Below are positions 15,410-24,302 of a DNA stretch of 64,000 bases, piece after piece. The DNA is taken from positions 236,490 through 300,489 of the forward strand of contig NZ_PVNG01000016.1 in the NCBI RefSeq assembly GCF_003001935.1, in the 5' to 3' direction. The stretch is from Nonomuraea fuscirosea. GTDB lineage: Bacteria; Actinomycetota; Actinomycetes; Streptosporangiales; Streptosporangiaceae. Each line of letters begins with the position of its first letter. Positions within the stretch are counted from its first letter, which is position 1. Under the pieces are notes generated by a model that ran no database searches, was not told where the DNA came from, and worked only from the letters and a program-made list of their open reading frames with translations. A program made the position numbers and the translations under genes.

Positions 15410-16060
15410 TCACTTCATGCCCGGGCGCGACCGGTCGGAGTGACCGTTGTGCGGGGTCTCCACGAGCGGCGTGTCCACCAGGTGCTCGACCAGGAACCAG
15501 GTCTGCAGCTCGCCCGTCCTGATGACGCCGGAGACCAGCAGGTCGTTGGTGCCGTCGTCGCCCATCTCCTCGGCACGGGCGGCGGCGTCGTGGCAGGCCA
15601 CGAGGATCGTCTCGTGCGCCTCGATCAGGCGCGAGAGCATCGCCGGCACCTCCTCGGCGCCGTTCGGCGGGCGCGGGATGACCGTGATCTCCGCGACGTG
15701 CCGCGGGTCGCCGACCGCGATGCCGCCCAGGGTCTGGACCCGCTCGGCCAGCTGGTCCACGAGTTCGAGCTGCTCGCCGGCGTGCTTGTCCAGGAGCAGG
15801 TGGAGCTGGTAGAAGGTCGGGCCGCGCATCAGCCAGTGGTGCTTCTTGTACAGGGCGTACAGGATCTGCGTGTCGGCCAGGATCTGGTTGAGCCGGCCGC
15901 ACGAGTAGCTGCGGGCCTCGTCCGACAGTCCGAGCGGCCACGATCGGACCGTGCCGAACTCCTGGATCTGGGTGCCGTCCACGTGCAGCCAGGGCTGGCT
16001 GCTCGTCGTCTTCCGCGACGCTTTGCTGGTGGTGCTGTTGCCTTTGGCGGGCACGATCAT
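15410..16060 (-). CDS. dps: Dps-family DNA-binding ferritin-like protein
   Basis: 216 residues, with a Ser/Thr/Lys-rich tail at the N-terminus (about 1-25) that may bind DNA, then the four-helix Dps bundle. The ferroxidase residues are in KHHWLMRGPTFYQLH and LLLDKHAGEQLE (two His, Asp and Glu between subunits), and QTLGGIAVGDPR matches the family. Dps shells of twelve subunits oxidise and store iron and protect DNA under stress. The chain is longer than E. coli Dps because of both tails; the C-terminal tail (VDTPLVETPHNGHSDRSR) is polar. It is a single gene transcribed from the 129-base spacer upstream. Confidence 0.85.
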   Translation of the reverse strand: MIVPAKGNSTTSKASRKTTSSQPWLHVDGTQIQEFGTVRSWPLGLSDEARSYSCGRLNQILADTQILYALYKKHHWLMRGPTFYQLHLLLDKHAGEQLELVDQLAERVQTLGGIAVGDPRHVAEITVIPRPPNGAEEVPAMLSRLIEAHETILVACHDAAARAEEMGDDGTNDLLVSGVIRTGELQTWFLVEHLVDTPLVETPHNGHSDRSRPGMK

Positions 16061-16189
16061 CTCCCGGTGCGGTGGTTTTGAGCCGATCTGCCGACGAACC
16101 TGCCCGTATGTCCGCCCTTGGAGCCCAGCCCAGGCTCAACGCCTGGCAAAGCTTGTCCCATCCGCGACGCCCCGCCGGGCCCCGAGCGG

Positions 16190-16918
16190 TCAGCCGTCGG
16201 CGGCGAGCCGGTCGAGCCACTCCTTCAGCAGTTCCCGCTCGGGGCCGCTGAGGGTGGTCTGCTCGGGCAGGGCCGCGCGCAGGGCGCGGGCGGCGCCGGC
16301 CGGGCCCGCGTCGCGGACGGCGGGCTCCAGGACGGTCACCGCGGTGACCATCGACTCCCTGAGTGTGGTCAGCAGGACCGGATCGCGCCGTTCCTCGGGC
16401 AGGGACAGCCAGGTGAGCACCGCGCCGCGCGCCGTGGCGTGGATGATCGCGATCGCGAGCTCCTCGCCCACGCGCAGCCAGCCGCCCGCGGCCAGGCGGC
16501 GGATGCGGCCCTTGAGGATCTCCATGCCGGCCTGGAACGCGGGGGAGGCGAAGGTGCTCGGTTCGCCGTACATCAGCGTGTAGAGGGCGGGGTTGGCCAG
16601 GCCGAACTCGACCGCCAGGTCCCAGCCCGCCCGCAGGTCCTCGATGGGGTCCGGCGGGTCGGGGTCGACGCGCTTGGAGGCGAGGAACTTGGTGAAGCCG
16701 TATTCGGCGACCGCTTCGAGCAGCCCCTCCTTGTCGCCGAACAGCCGGTAGATGGCCGGCGCCTGCACGCCCGCCGCGACCGCGACGGCGCGCGTGGTGA
16801 CGGCGTCGCGGCCCTCCCGCGCCAGCAGGCCGGCGGCGGCCTCGATGACGCGGTGCCGGGTCTGCTCACGACCGGCGAGCGTGGCGTCGGACTCGTCCGC
16901 GGGCGGAGGTGGTGCCAT
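16190..16918 (-). CDS. TetR/AcrR-family regulator
   Basis: 242 residues. The HTH (about 18-65) reads RHRVIEAAAGLLAREGRDAV, TRAVAVAAGVQAPAIYRLF and GDKEGLLEAV. The ligand domain is all-helical and includes WDLAVEFGLANPALYTLMYG, typical of the C33-type TetR C-terminal domain. The ATG at 16918 lies inside an inverted repeat. The gene is divergent from an NmrA-like oxidoreductase and very likely represses it and itself. Confidence 0.85.
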   Translation of the reverse strand: MAPPPPADESDATLAGREQTRHRVIEAAAGLLAREGRDAVTTRAVAVAAGVQAPAIYRLFGDKEGLLEAVAEYGFTKFLASKRVDPDPPDPIEDLRAGWDLAVEFGLANPALYTLMYGEPSTFASPAFQAGMEILKGRIRRLAAGGWLRVGEELAIAIIHATARGAVLTWLSLPEERRDPVLLTTLRESMVTAVTVLEPAVRDAGPAGAARALRAALPEQTTLSGPERELLKEWLDRLAADG

Positions 16919-16988
16919 ATATCAACGATATCGCACCCTTGCTTCCGGCGTTATTATCAGTGCTAACGTTGAAGTGTTTCCACTGGAA
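16911..16988. promoter_or_regulatory. Divergent operator region, TetR/NmrA
   Basis: Two inverted repeats are seen: GGTGCCATAT (16911-16920) with ATATCGCACC (16928-16937), matching at 9 of 10 positions and covering the TetR start codon, and TTCCA-C-TGGAA (16978-16988) just before the oxidoreductase gene. Either could bind the TetR dimer. Confidence 0.5.
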
Positions 16989-17007
16989 CCAATGCTTGGA
17001 GTGCATC

Positions 17008-17889
17008 ATGATCATCGTGACCGGGGCCACGGGGCTGCTCGGACGTCAGATCGTCGAGCGGCTGCTGGCCCGCGTACCGGCCGGCCGGATCGGCGTCAGC
17101 GTCCGCGACCCCGAGAAGGCGCGGGCGCTCGCCGATCGGGGCGTACGGGTGCGCCAGGGCAGCTTCGCCGACGCGGGCAGCCTGGCCCACGCCTTCGAGG
17201 GGGCCGCCCAGGTGCTGATCGTCTCCGTCGACCTGATGGGGGAGGAGGCCGTGCGCCGCCACCGTACGGCCATCGACGCCGCCGTCGCCGCCGGAGCCCG
17301 CCGCGTCCTGTACACCAGTCACATGGGCGCCGCCGCCGCGTCGCGGTTCCAGCCCTGCCGCGACCACGCCGCCACCGAGGACGCGCTGCGGGCCTGCGGC
17401 GTGCCGTTCACGTCCTTGCGCAACGGCTTCTACGCCGCCAACGCGCTGCGCTTCCTCGGGGACGCGCCCAGCACCGGCCAGGCCGACCTGCCCGCGGACG
17501 GGCCGGTCAGCTGGACCGCCCACGAGGACCTCGCCGAGGCGGCCGCCGCCATCCTGGCCGACGAGGGCCGCTTCGACGGCCCCACACCCCCGCTCACGGC
17601 GTCACGGGCGCTGACCTTCGCCGACATCGCCGGCCAGGCCGCCGAGATCACCGGCCGCCCGATCACCAGGAACACGGTGTCCGACGAGCGCTTCGTGCAC
17701 GGGCTGACCGGCCACGGCGTCCCGGCCGAGGCGGCGGAGCAACTGCTCGGCGCCTTCACCGCCGCCCGCGCCGGCGAGTTCGCCGCCACGGACCCGGCCC
17801 TGGCCACCCTCCTCGGCCACGACCTCACCGACCTGCCCACGCTCCTGCGCCGCCACCTGTCCACGCCCGCCCCGAGCGCCGCCCGGTAG
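17008..17889 (+). CDS. NmrA-like NAD(P)-binding oxidoreductase
   Basis: 293 residues of the atypical SDR class. The nucleotide loop VTGATGLLGRQIVE starts at residue 4; SVRDPEKARAL binds the NADP phosphate side. There is no YxxxK catalytic pair, as usual in the NmrA/QOR2 group of quinone reductases and redox sensors. The C-terminal part (TASRALTFADIAGQAAEITG) matches those annotated as NAD(P)H quinone oxidoreductase type 2. The ATG at 17008 is chosen because the beta strand begins directly after it; upstream codons reach into the divergent operator. A TetR repressor is divergent. Confidence 0.85.
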   Translation: MIIVTGATGLLGRQIVERLLARVPAGRIGVSVRDPEKARALADRGVRVRQGSFADAGSLAHAFEGAAQVLIVSVDLMGEEAVRRHRTAIDAAVAAGARRVLYTSHMGAAAASRFQPCRDHAATEDALRACGVPFTSLRNGFYAANALRFLGDAPSTGQADLPADGPVSWTAHEDLAEAAAAILADEGRFDGPTPPLTASRALTFADIAGQAAEITGRPITRNTVSDERFVHGLTGHGVPAEAAEQLLGAFTAARAGEFAATDPALATLLGHDLTDLPTLLRRHLSTPAPSAAR

Positions 17890-17911
17890 CCGTGCGCATG
17901 ACCACCGGGCG

Positions 17912-18076
17912 TCAGGAGGTGGCGCTCGATGGGGGATCCGTCTCGTCGATGAGAAAGGCGACATAACCGTCGGAGGGCGTCGTCCCCCGGGTGAGCATCC
18001 AGTGGACGCGGCGGCCCCCGTCAGCAGCGGCCAGACCCGGTCCCGCGGGCGGCAGCCCGCCGGCGCAGGCGATCGC
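17912..18076 (-). pseudogene. Possible 3' remnant of an unknown gene
   Basis: On the minus strand an open stretch of about 54 codons ends in TGA (17912-17914) and includes GGRRVHWMLTRGTTPSDGY and VAFLIDETDPPSSATS. It has a protein-like composition, unlike the frames around it, but no start codon or ribosome site is seen. It could be the tail of a deleted gene or chance. The rest of 17890-18161 holds only the terminator of the terpene operon. Confidence 0.25.
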
Positions 18077-18120
18077 ACCGCCGCCGCGCCTTCCCTTTCC
18101 GGCCGGTTCCGGGCGGCATC

Positions 18121-18156
18121 CGGGCGGGGACGCGGGTGCGGCCGCGTCCCCGCCCG
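18121..18156 (-). terminator. Strong terminator of the 2-methylisoborneol operon
   Basis: CGGGCGGGGACGCGG (18121-18135) and its perfect complement (18142-18156) enclose a 6-base loop. The 15-base stem begins five bases after the stop of the methyltransferase gene. Confidence 0.8.
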
Positions 18157-18161
18157 GGGCG

Positions 18162-19019
18162 TCAGACGCGGTCGGCGGCGATCAGCAGGTACTGGAAGCT
18201 GCCCCCCTTGTACGCCTCCAGGAACGCCTCCTCGATCCCCGTCGCCAGATGCGTCCTGGCCCGCAGCTCCCAGTACGGGATCGTGGCGGGAGTGAGGTCC
18301 ACGACGCTGACCGGGACGAGGCGGTTGGCCGCAAGCTCCTTGAAGTACGTGCTGCGCGAGTGGATGTCGCAGATGTAGTGGGCGTTGATCTGGCTGATCG
18401 CCCTGGACGGCAGGCCGTAGGCGTCGTTGTAGCACCCGGTGATGCACACGTAGCGCCCGCCGCGCCGCAGCAGCCTGGCGTGCTCGGCGAACAGCAGCGA
18501 CAGCTCCACGTACATGGTGCTCTCGTTGTTCCAGCTCGCCTGGAAGGCACCGGTCTCGAAGCCGGTGTCGAGCATGTTGCGGAAGTGGAAGCGCACCCGG
18601 TCGTCCACGCCGCGCTCCTTGGCCTGCTGGTTGGCGAAGGCGACCTGGGACTCGGAGATGGACACGCCGTCGACCTGGCAGCCGAAGCGCAGGTTGGCCA
18701 GGATGCTGGAGCCGCCCCGGCCCGAGCCGGCGTCGAGGACGCGGTGCTCGGGGCGCAGCGGCCCGAGGTGGGCCATCAGCGTGTGCGCCTGCGCGCTCTC
18801 CAGCCGGTGCAGCTCCTGGACGACGCGTTCCTCCCTGGACTCGGCGGGGGCGTCAAGGACGGACCAGTCCACGTCGCCGATGCCGTAGTGGTGGTGGTAC
18901 AGGCCGTCCACCTCACCGAGCTTCAGGTTGACGGGATTCTCCTCGGTGTTCCAGTAGTCGGCGACGGACTGCTGATAGAGGCTGCTCAGAACGGGCGAGG
19001 CGTTGGACGTGACGGTCAC
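18162..19019 (-). CDS. Geranyl diphosphate 2-C-methyltransferase
   Basis: 285 residues. The protein transfers a methyl from SAM to C2 of geranyl diphosphate, giving 2-methyl-GPP, the precursor of 2-methylisoborneol. Seen in the sequence are the family signature YHHHYGIGDVDW near residue 42, the SAM loop VLDAGSGRGGSS (about 94), and NNESTMYVE, which in the family holds a catalytic or substrate residue. Position as the last gene of a cyclic-nucleotide-domain shell / cyclase / methyltransferase operon confirms it. The start is GTG (19019), 27 bases after the cyclase stop. Cyanobacterial homologues are called mtf. Confidence 0.93.
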   Translation of the reverse strand: MTVTSNASPVLSSLYQQSVADYWNTEENPVNLKLGEVDGLYHHHYGIGDVDWSVLDAPAESREERVVQELHRLESAQAHTLMAHLGPLRPEHRVLDAGSGRGGSSILANLRFGCQVDGVSISESQVAFANQQAKERGVDDRVRFHFRNMLDTGFETGAFQASWNNESTMYVELSLLFAEHARLLRRGGRYVCITGCYNDAYGLPSRAISQINAHYICDIHSRSTYFKELAANRLVPVSVVDLTPATIPYWELRARTHLATGIEEAFLEAYKGGSFQYLLIAADRV

Positions 19020-19046
19020 GGCGGGCTCCTTGCGTCAGGTGGATCG

Positions 19047-20231
19047 TCAGGACTGGTAGCGGCTGGTGCTCTGGTGCCACTCGAGGCCCCCGGCCATCCA
19101 CGCCTGCGCGCCGCGCAGGAAACGCTTGAGCTCGGGGGAGGGGAGGGCGGCCAGCGAACGCTGGCTCTGCTCGAACCCGCGCACGAAATGGTTGTGCAGG
19201 TGGACGGTGCGTTCGGTGGCCTCGCGGATCGAGCAGCCCTCTTCGGCGGCCATCAGCAGGATCACGTTGGAGTCGGGCAGCTCGTCCGCCGCCTCCCGCT
19301 CCACCGAGTGCAGGTCGTTGACCAGCACGCTCGCGGTGCCGGCCTGCATCAGCGCGGTGTGGAAGCGCGGCTCGCCGAACAGGTTCGCGGGCAGCTCGTA
19401 GCCGCCGACGACGTCGATGAGGACCATGGAGGTGTAGAAGCTGTCGTGCTGGCGGGCCGCGAGATACCGCCAGACGGGCGGCGGCGTCTCCAGGTAACGC
19501 CAGGCGGCGTAGGCGGCCCAGCTCACGTACATCTGACTCGTGATGCCGCGGATCCGCATCACCTGCGCCGGGGTGGAGTGGCGGGCCGCGTGGCTGGTGG
19601 CCGAGCGCAGCGCGACCAGGACGGGATCGCTCCTGATGTGCTCCTCCAGCTGCGCGGTGTAGCGGCCGGCGTCGGGCGGGGGGTCCATGGCCGAGGTGAC
19701 CAGCGCCAGCCGGGGCGGCAGCTCCGTGGGGGTGGCGCCGAGGTCGCTCTCGTCGGCGTAGTAGTCGTCGGCGGCCCACCACGCCGCGTTCAGCTGGGCG
19801 GCGATCAGCAGGTGGTCGGGGTCGTCGCTGTCGGCGTGGGTGAGCATGGCCAGCCGCCCGTAGCCGGTGGCGGCGAACTGCTCCATCCGCCCCTCGTGCA
19901 CGCCGGTCCGCTCCGCCCACGCCACCAGCCGCCGATCGACCTCGGCGCCGAGGTCGTCGTCGACGCGGACGGTCTCGGGCACGTAGAGCGGCGGGTAGGT
20001 GCCGTCGCCCCACTCCCGCTCGCGGCAGGCCAGCGGGGCGAGGCTGAGGCCGCGGTCGCCGCCCGACGGGCGCGGCCCGCCGGGGACGCCGTCCTCGTGC
20101 CCGTCGCCCTCCTCGAAGCCCGGCCGGTACGGCCGCAGCGCCGAACGCAGGCTCAGCGTGTACGCGCCCAGCCCCGTCGGCCCGGCGGGCACCGGCGTCG
20201 CGGAGGGATCGAATGCGGAGAAGTCCAGCAT
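19047..20231 (-). CDS. 2-Methylisoborneol synthase (terpene cyclase)
   Basis: 394 residues. A class I terpene cyclase turning 2-methyl-GPP into the earthy odorant 2-methylisoborneol. The N-terminal part (1-90) is Pro/Gly-rich and probably disordered; in the studied Streptomyces system this region directs the enzyme into an encapsulin shell. The catalytic domain starts at YPPLYVPETVRVDDD and carries the first metal motif ADDYYADE (about 184-191) and the NSE motif NDLHSVERE. Active-site Trp residues typical of the family are in LNAAWWAADD. It follows the shell gene by 51 bases and precedes the methyltransferase by 27, so the three are one operon. Confidence 0.93.
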   Translation of the reverse strand: MLDFSAFDPSATPVPAGPTGLGAYTLSLRSALRPYRPGFEEGDGHEDGVPGGPRPSGGDRGLSLAPLACREREWGDGTYPPLYVPETVRVDDDLGAEVDRRLVAWAERTGVHEGRMEQFAATGYGRLAMLTHADSDDPDHLLIAAQLNAAWWAADDYYADESDLGATPTELPPRLALVTSAMDPPPDAGRYTAQLEEHIRSDPVLVALRSATSHAARHSTPAQVMRIRGITSQMYVSWAAYAAWRYLETPPPVWRYLAARQHDSFYTSMVLIDVVGGYELPANLFGEPRFHTALMQAGTASVLVNDLHSVEREAADELPDSNVILLMAAEEGCSIREATERTVHLHNHFVRGFEQSQRSLAALPSPELKRFLRGAQAWMAGGLEWHQSTSRYQS

Positions 20232-20282
20232 GTCGGGTCTCTTCCAGGCTCGGCGGTCAGGATCTTCCCAGGGGTCGGCGGG

Positions 20283-21677
20283 TCAGGAGCGTGGGGCCGC
20301 GATGTCGACGTCCTCCAGGATGCCGATCGCGTCGGGCACCAGGACCGCCACCGAGTAGTAGGCGCTGACCAGGTAGGACATGACGGCCTGCTCGTTGATG
20401 TCCATGAAGCGCACGTTGAGGCCGGGTTCGTACTCCTCGGGGATGCCGGTCTGGTGCAGGCCGACGACGCCCTGATCGTCCTCGCCCGTACGCAGGGCCA
20501 GGATCGAGGTGGTGCGCCCGGCCGAGATCGGGATCTTGCCGCAGGGGAAGATCGGGATGCCGCGCCAGGCGGGCACCTCGTGGCCGTTCACCTCGATGCT
20601 GCCCACGACCAGCCCGCGCTTGTTGCACTCGCGGAAGAACGCGGCGATCGCCTTGGGGTGGGCCAGCAGCAGGCGGGTCTTGCGGCGCATGGCGATCAGC
20701 TCGTCGAGGTCGTCCGGCGTCGGCGGCCCCGACCAGGGGTAGATCCGCTGGTCGTAGTCGGTGTTGTGGAGCAGCCCGAACTCGCGGTTGTTGAGCAGCT
20801 CCCACTCCTGGCGCTCGCGCAGCTCGTGCACGGTCAGCCGGAGCTGCTGCTCGATCTGGTTCATCGGGTCGTTGTAGAGGTCGGCCACCCGGGTGTGCAC
20901 GCGCAGGATGGTCTGGGCGACGCTGAGCTCGTACTCGCGCGGGTGCAGGTCGTAGTCGACGAACGTGCCGTCGATGACGGGCTCGCCGGTGTGCCCCGCC
21001 GACACGGCCACCGCCGCCTCGCCGCGCCGGTTGACCGGCCGCAGCAGGCTCTCGCGGTGGCGGGCGACGTGCTCGCGCAGCGCGGGGGAGCGCTCGGCCA
21101 GGCGGTGCAGCGCCTCGCGCGGCGCGAACAGGATCGTGCAGGCCGTGGCCGCCCGGTACGTGCACGGCCAGCGCGGATCGTCGTCCGTAAGGGCCTCGTC
21201 GCCGAACTGGTCGCCGTCGGCGATGACGCCGAGGAACTGGGCGTCGCCGTATCGGCCGGTGGCCAGCCGCTCCACCCGGCCGTGGGCGATCACGCAGGTC
21301 TCGCCGACCGGATCACCGGCCCGGGCCACGACCTCGCCTGGACGGTATTCGCGCGCCGTGAACGACTCCGCGACGGCCGCCAGCACGCCCGCGTCACCGA
21401 AGCCGCGCAGCGCGGGGATCTCCGTCAGCGTCTCCGGCACGATCCGCACGTCGCCGGCCCCGGCCTGGGCCACCGCGACGCGCCCGCGCCCGGCCCGGTG
21501 CGTCAGCCGGCGGTTGACGCGGTAGGTCCCGCCCCGAACGTCCACCCAGGGCAGCATGCGCAGCAGCCAGCGCGAGCTGATGGACTGCATCTGCGGGCGG
21601 GTCTTGGTGGTGGTGGCCAGGTTGCGCGCGGCCCGCGTGTCCAGGCTCAGCCGAGTGTCCGTGGGCTCGGTGGGCAT
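20283..21677 (-). CDS. Family 2B encapsulin shell protein with cyclic-nucleotide-binding domain
   Basis: 464 residues. Annotated in older genomes as EshA or Crp/Fnr-like, such proteins are now known as family 2B encapsulins, HK97-fold shells with an inserted cNMP-binding domain. The N-terminal arm and first HK97 segment (about 1-95: RNLATTTKTRPQMQSISSRWLL) are followed by the cNMP domain (about 96-215: FTAREYRPGEVVARAGDPVGE, GDQFGDEAL) and the HK97 body (about 230-464: ISAGRTTSILALRTGEDDQG, PGLNVRFMDINEQAVMSYL). It would form the compartment holding the cyclase. The cNMP domain lacks a clear RxA phosphate-binding pair, so ligand binding is uncertain. First gene of the operon, with GGAGGAG before the ATG. 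Confidence 0.9.
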   Translation of the reverse strand: MPTEPTDTRLSLDTRAARNLATTTKTRPQMQSISSRWLLRMLPWVDVRGGTYRVNRRLTHRAGRGRVAVAQAGAGDVRIVPETLTEIPALRGFGDAGVLAAVAESFTAREYRPGEVVARAGDPVGETCVIAHGRVERLATGRYGDAQFLGVIADGDQFGDEALTDDDPRWPCTYRAATACTILFAPREALHRLAERSPALREHVARHRESLLRPVNRRGEAAVAVSAGHTGEPVIDGTFVDYDLHPREYELSVAQTILRVHTRVADLYNDPMNQIEQQLRLTVHELRERQEWELLNNREFGLLHNTDYDQRIYPWSGPPTPDDLDELIAMRRKTRLLLAHPKAIAAFFRECNKRGLVVGSIEVNGHEVPAWRGIPIFPCGKIPISAGRTTSILALRTGEDDQGVVGLHQTGIPEEYEPGLNVRFMDINEQAVMSYLVSAYYSVAVLVPDAIGILEDVDIAAPRS

Positions 21678-21719
21678 TGCTCCTCCGGGGGGTCGGGCAA
21701 GCGGTCGCTACTCAACGTA

Positions 21720-21725
21720 GTTATA
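21720..21725 (-). promoter_or_regulatory. Possible -10 box of the 2-methylisoborneol operon
   Basis: TATAAC on the minus strand, about 45 bases before the shell gene start, is the only AT-rich box in the 123-base spacer. The neighbouring ACGTAG-TTATAC and GCGTAG-AGTAT look like degenerate direct repeats. No -35 consensus is seen. Confidence 0.35.
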
Positions 21726-21800
21726 CGGACACTAAGCGTAGAGTATCTTGGCAGTGAGGAATGCTGTCCCGGCGTAAAGACGATGTGACGTTACGGCCAC

Positions 21801-24302
21801 TTACGGGCGGGGCGGCGGACCGGCCAGGTTCGCGGCCAGGGCGGACACCTGCCGGCGCAGTTCCTCGTCGGCCCAGAAGCCGGTGTGGGCGCCGACCCGC
21901 GGCAACGGCTGCCCGTACAGGAAACGGCTGGTCGGCGGGTCGGGCAAGCGCTCGTCCACGGTGCTGTCGCGCACGGGGCCGCCGATGTAGTCGGTGTCGC
22001 ACCAGAAGTTCCGCCAGCACGCCACCTTGATCCCCGGCCCGTACGCCAGCCGCCGGAACAACGCCTCGCCGAAGTACGCCGGAAAGCCCCAGGCGTAGAG
22101 CGTGCGCAGCGGCGAGCCGAAGGTGACCAGGGCCACCCGGTCGCGGACGGGACGCGCGTCCGCCTGCGCCAGCGCCGCGACGGCGATGATCGAGCCCTGG
22201 CTGTGCGCGGCCAGCAGCGGGATCCCGCCGTTGTCGTGCAGCCACCACAGCCGCCGCTGCAACTCGGGCACCGCCCGCTCGGCGTACGACGGCGGCGCGA
22301 GCGGATGCGAGTGACGCGGCCAGAACGTGGCCACGTCCCACAGCACCCCGATGGAGCGGCGGTGGCGTTCGTCCTTCCAGCCCAGCCGCAGCAGCACGAG
22401 CAGCAGGGCGGGCAGCAGCATGGCGGCCCCCGAACAGGCGGTGATCAGCCAGTTGGGGTTCGCCGGCGGCCCGCCGGAGGTGCGCAGCCGCCACTGGATC
22501 CACACGAACAGCACGCCCCCGACCACCGCCACCGCCGTGAGCAGCAGATCGAGGTCGCGTGGCGCCCGGGCCAGCCGCCGTGCCCTGGCCACCCGGCCGG
22601 GCCAGCGGCGCACCAGCCGCCGCTGCCACTCGGGCACGGGGCCGCGGGCGACCGTGGAGACCCACCACTCGGGGTGCGGCTCGCGGGCGACGTCACGCGG
22701 GCAGTAGTAGTCGAACACGGCCTGCCGGCCCGTCCAGCCGCTGATCAGCCAGCGCGCCAGCTGGTGGAGCGCGAAGCAGGTCACCAGCAGCAGGGGGACG
22801 GCGACGAGGTAGGGGGTGATGTTCCTGATCAGCGGGAACACCGCGATCGGCGGCTCGCCTCCCGGCGGCGTGGCGACGTCCAGGCAGCCGCCGAGGCGCG
22901 GGTCGTGGCAGGGCCGCAGCGTGCCCAGCCACTCGGCGACGAGCAGCAGCGTGGCCAGCATGAACGTGTTGAGCACCGCCATGGCCACCCCGAGGACCAC
23001 GAACGGCGCCGCCCACCGGAACCTCCCGCCGCCGGACCCGCCGTCAGAGCCGTCCCCGGACCCGGAGCGGCGCTCGGAGAGGGCTCCGACCGCGCCGACG
23101 GCGATCCCGAGCCCCGTGCCGATCCAGATCCACAGCGAGTCCGTGCCCCAGATCGCCAGCACGGCCACCCCGGCGGCGAAGGCCGCTGCCACCAGGGCGG
23201 TACGCCGGGCGACCCCCGCCCAGTTCTCCCTGGTCCACGCGCCCGCGACCAGCGTGACGGGGACGAGGAAGAGGGTGAGGAAGACGACCCCGTACACCGC
23301 GTCCATGAAGACCTGCAGACCGGGCAGCTCGTGCGGGCCCGGCCCCAGGGGATCCCCCGGCGGCCGGGTCACGGCCAGCACCGCCGCCCCCGCCACGGCC
23401 GCGCCCGCGACGCCCAGCAGCGCCCACGACCGCCACCGGCCGCCCGCGCCCGCCGTGTCGGCGCGCAGCTCGATCGCGCACAGGGCGACGACCGCCGCCG
23501 GCACCGCCAGGAGCGGCCAGAGCCAGGGCCCCGCCACCGGCCTGACGCCGTGCGCCGTCCACGCGACCAGCGCCGCGACGAGCGCGAGCGAGCCGGCGAC
23601 GTGCAGGCGGGTGAGGACGCGGGTGTGCTGGACGCCGTTCCAGAACGCCGGGTCGGACAGGCCGGGGAACCCGTCCTCCGCGTTGGGGCGGCGCTCCTTG
23701 CCCGGGTCGGGGGCGGCCGGTTTGATCTGGTCGTAGCGGTTCTGGGTGGTGTGGGCGAGCAGGTACAGCGCGCCGATCAGCAGCAGCGGCGCCAGCGCCC
23801 CCACCAGGATCCGCACCGCGGGCAGGTCCGGCGGCAGCACCCAGGCCGGCCAGCGCGCGCACGAGGGCACGCCGCCGCACTGGTAGGCGACGTAGTCGAT
23901 CGGTACGGCGGCGGCCAGCAGCACCAGGTTGAGCGTCAGGCCGAACGAGGCCAGCCGGGCCGCCCACCGGAACAGCCGGAACCGCACCGGGCGATCGGAC
24001 AGCCACGGCGGGAACATGTGGGCCGCCATGTTGGCCAGCGCGAACGGCAGCAGCACCAGCCACAGCACCCGCCACGAGCTGCCCGAGGTCAGGCCACCCC
24101 ACGAGTACGCCTCGACGTGCCGCCCCTCGTGGTCGGCCGTGCGGTAGAAACCGGCGATGCGGTCGCCCGCGACCTGCGTGGGCGCGAGGTCGCCGAGCAG
24201 CGATCCGGGCGAGGTCCCGCCCACCCCGTGCAGGCGCAGTTCGGTCACCCCCGACAGCCCGTCCGGGTGGTGACCTGTGGCGTGGGACGTGTGCTGCGGC
24301 AT
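21801..24302 (-). CDS. Large membrane protein with serine-hydrolase (lipase-like) parts
   Basis: 833 residues. It begins with a short soluble segment, TELRLHGVGGTSPGSLLGD, like the first strand and oxyanion loop of a lipase. About ten hydrophobic spans follow in three blocks (roughly 60-210, 240-470 and 520-640). The C-terminal 200 residues are soluble and hold LLAAHSQGSIIAVAALAQ, a GxSxG-like nucleophile elbow with the sequence H-S-Q-G-S, and HTGFWADEELRRQV, which may carry the catalytic His. So an alpha/beta hydrolase seems split by membrane spans. I know of similar uncharacterised actinobacterial proteins but no function. Expressed alone, 123 bases upstream of the shell gene on the same strand. 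Confidence 0.65.
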   Translation of the reverse strand: MPQHTSHATGHHPDGLSGVTELRLHGVGGTSPGSLLGDLAPTQVAGDRIAGFYRTADHEGRHVEAYSWGGLTSGSSWRVLWLVLLPFALANMAAHMFPPWLSDRPVRFRLFRWAARLASFGLTLNLVLLAAAVPIDYVAYQCGGVPSCARWPAWVLPPDLPAVRILVGALAPLLLIGALYLLAHTTQNRYDQIKPAAPDPGKERRPNAEDGFPGLSDPAFWNGVQHTRVLTRLHVAGSLALVAALVAWTAHGVRPVAGPWLWPLLAVPAAVVALCAIELRADTAGAGGRWRSWALLGVAGAAVAGAAVLAVTRPPGDPLGPGPHELPGLQVFMDAVYGVVFLTLFLVPVTLVAGAWTRENWAGVARRTALVAAAFAAGVAVLAIWGTDSLWIWIGTGLGIAVGAVGALSERRSGSGDGSDGGSGGGRFRWAAPFVVLGVAMAVLNTFMLATLLLVAEWLGTLRPCHDPRLGGCLDVATPPGGEPPIAVFPLIRNITPYLVAVPLLLVTCFALHQLARWLISGWTGRQAVFDYYCPRDVAREPHPEWWVSTVARGPVPEWQRRLVRRWPGRVARARRLARAPRDLDLLLTAVAVVGGVLFVWIQWRLRTSGGPPANPNWLITACSGAAMLLPALLLVLLRLGWKDERHRRSIGVLWDVATFWPRHSHPLAPPSYAERAVPELQRRLWWLHDNGGIPLLAAHSQGSIIAVAALAQADARPVRDRVALVTFGSPLRTLYAWGFPAYFGEALFRRLAYGPGIKVACWRNFWCDTDYIGGPVRDSTVDERLPDPPTSRFLYGQPLPRVGAHTGFWADEELRRQVSALAANLAGPPPRP

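Noticed and set aside
17991..21788. A very long plus-strand open frame of over 1,200 codons
   Set aside because: It is antisense to the 2-methylisoborneol operon, whose three products have clear motifs; long empty frames opposite genes are common in DNA this rich in GC.
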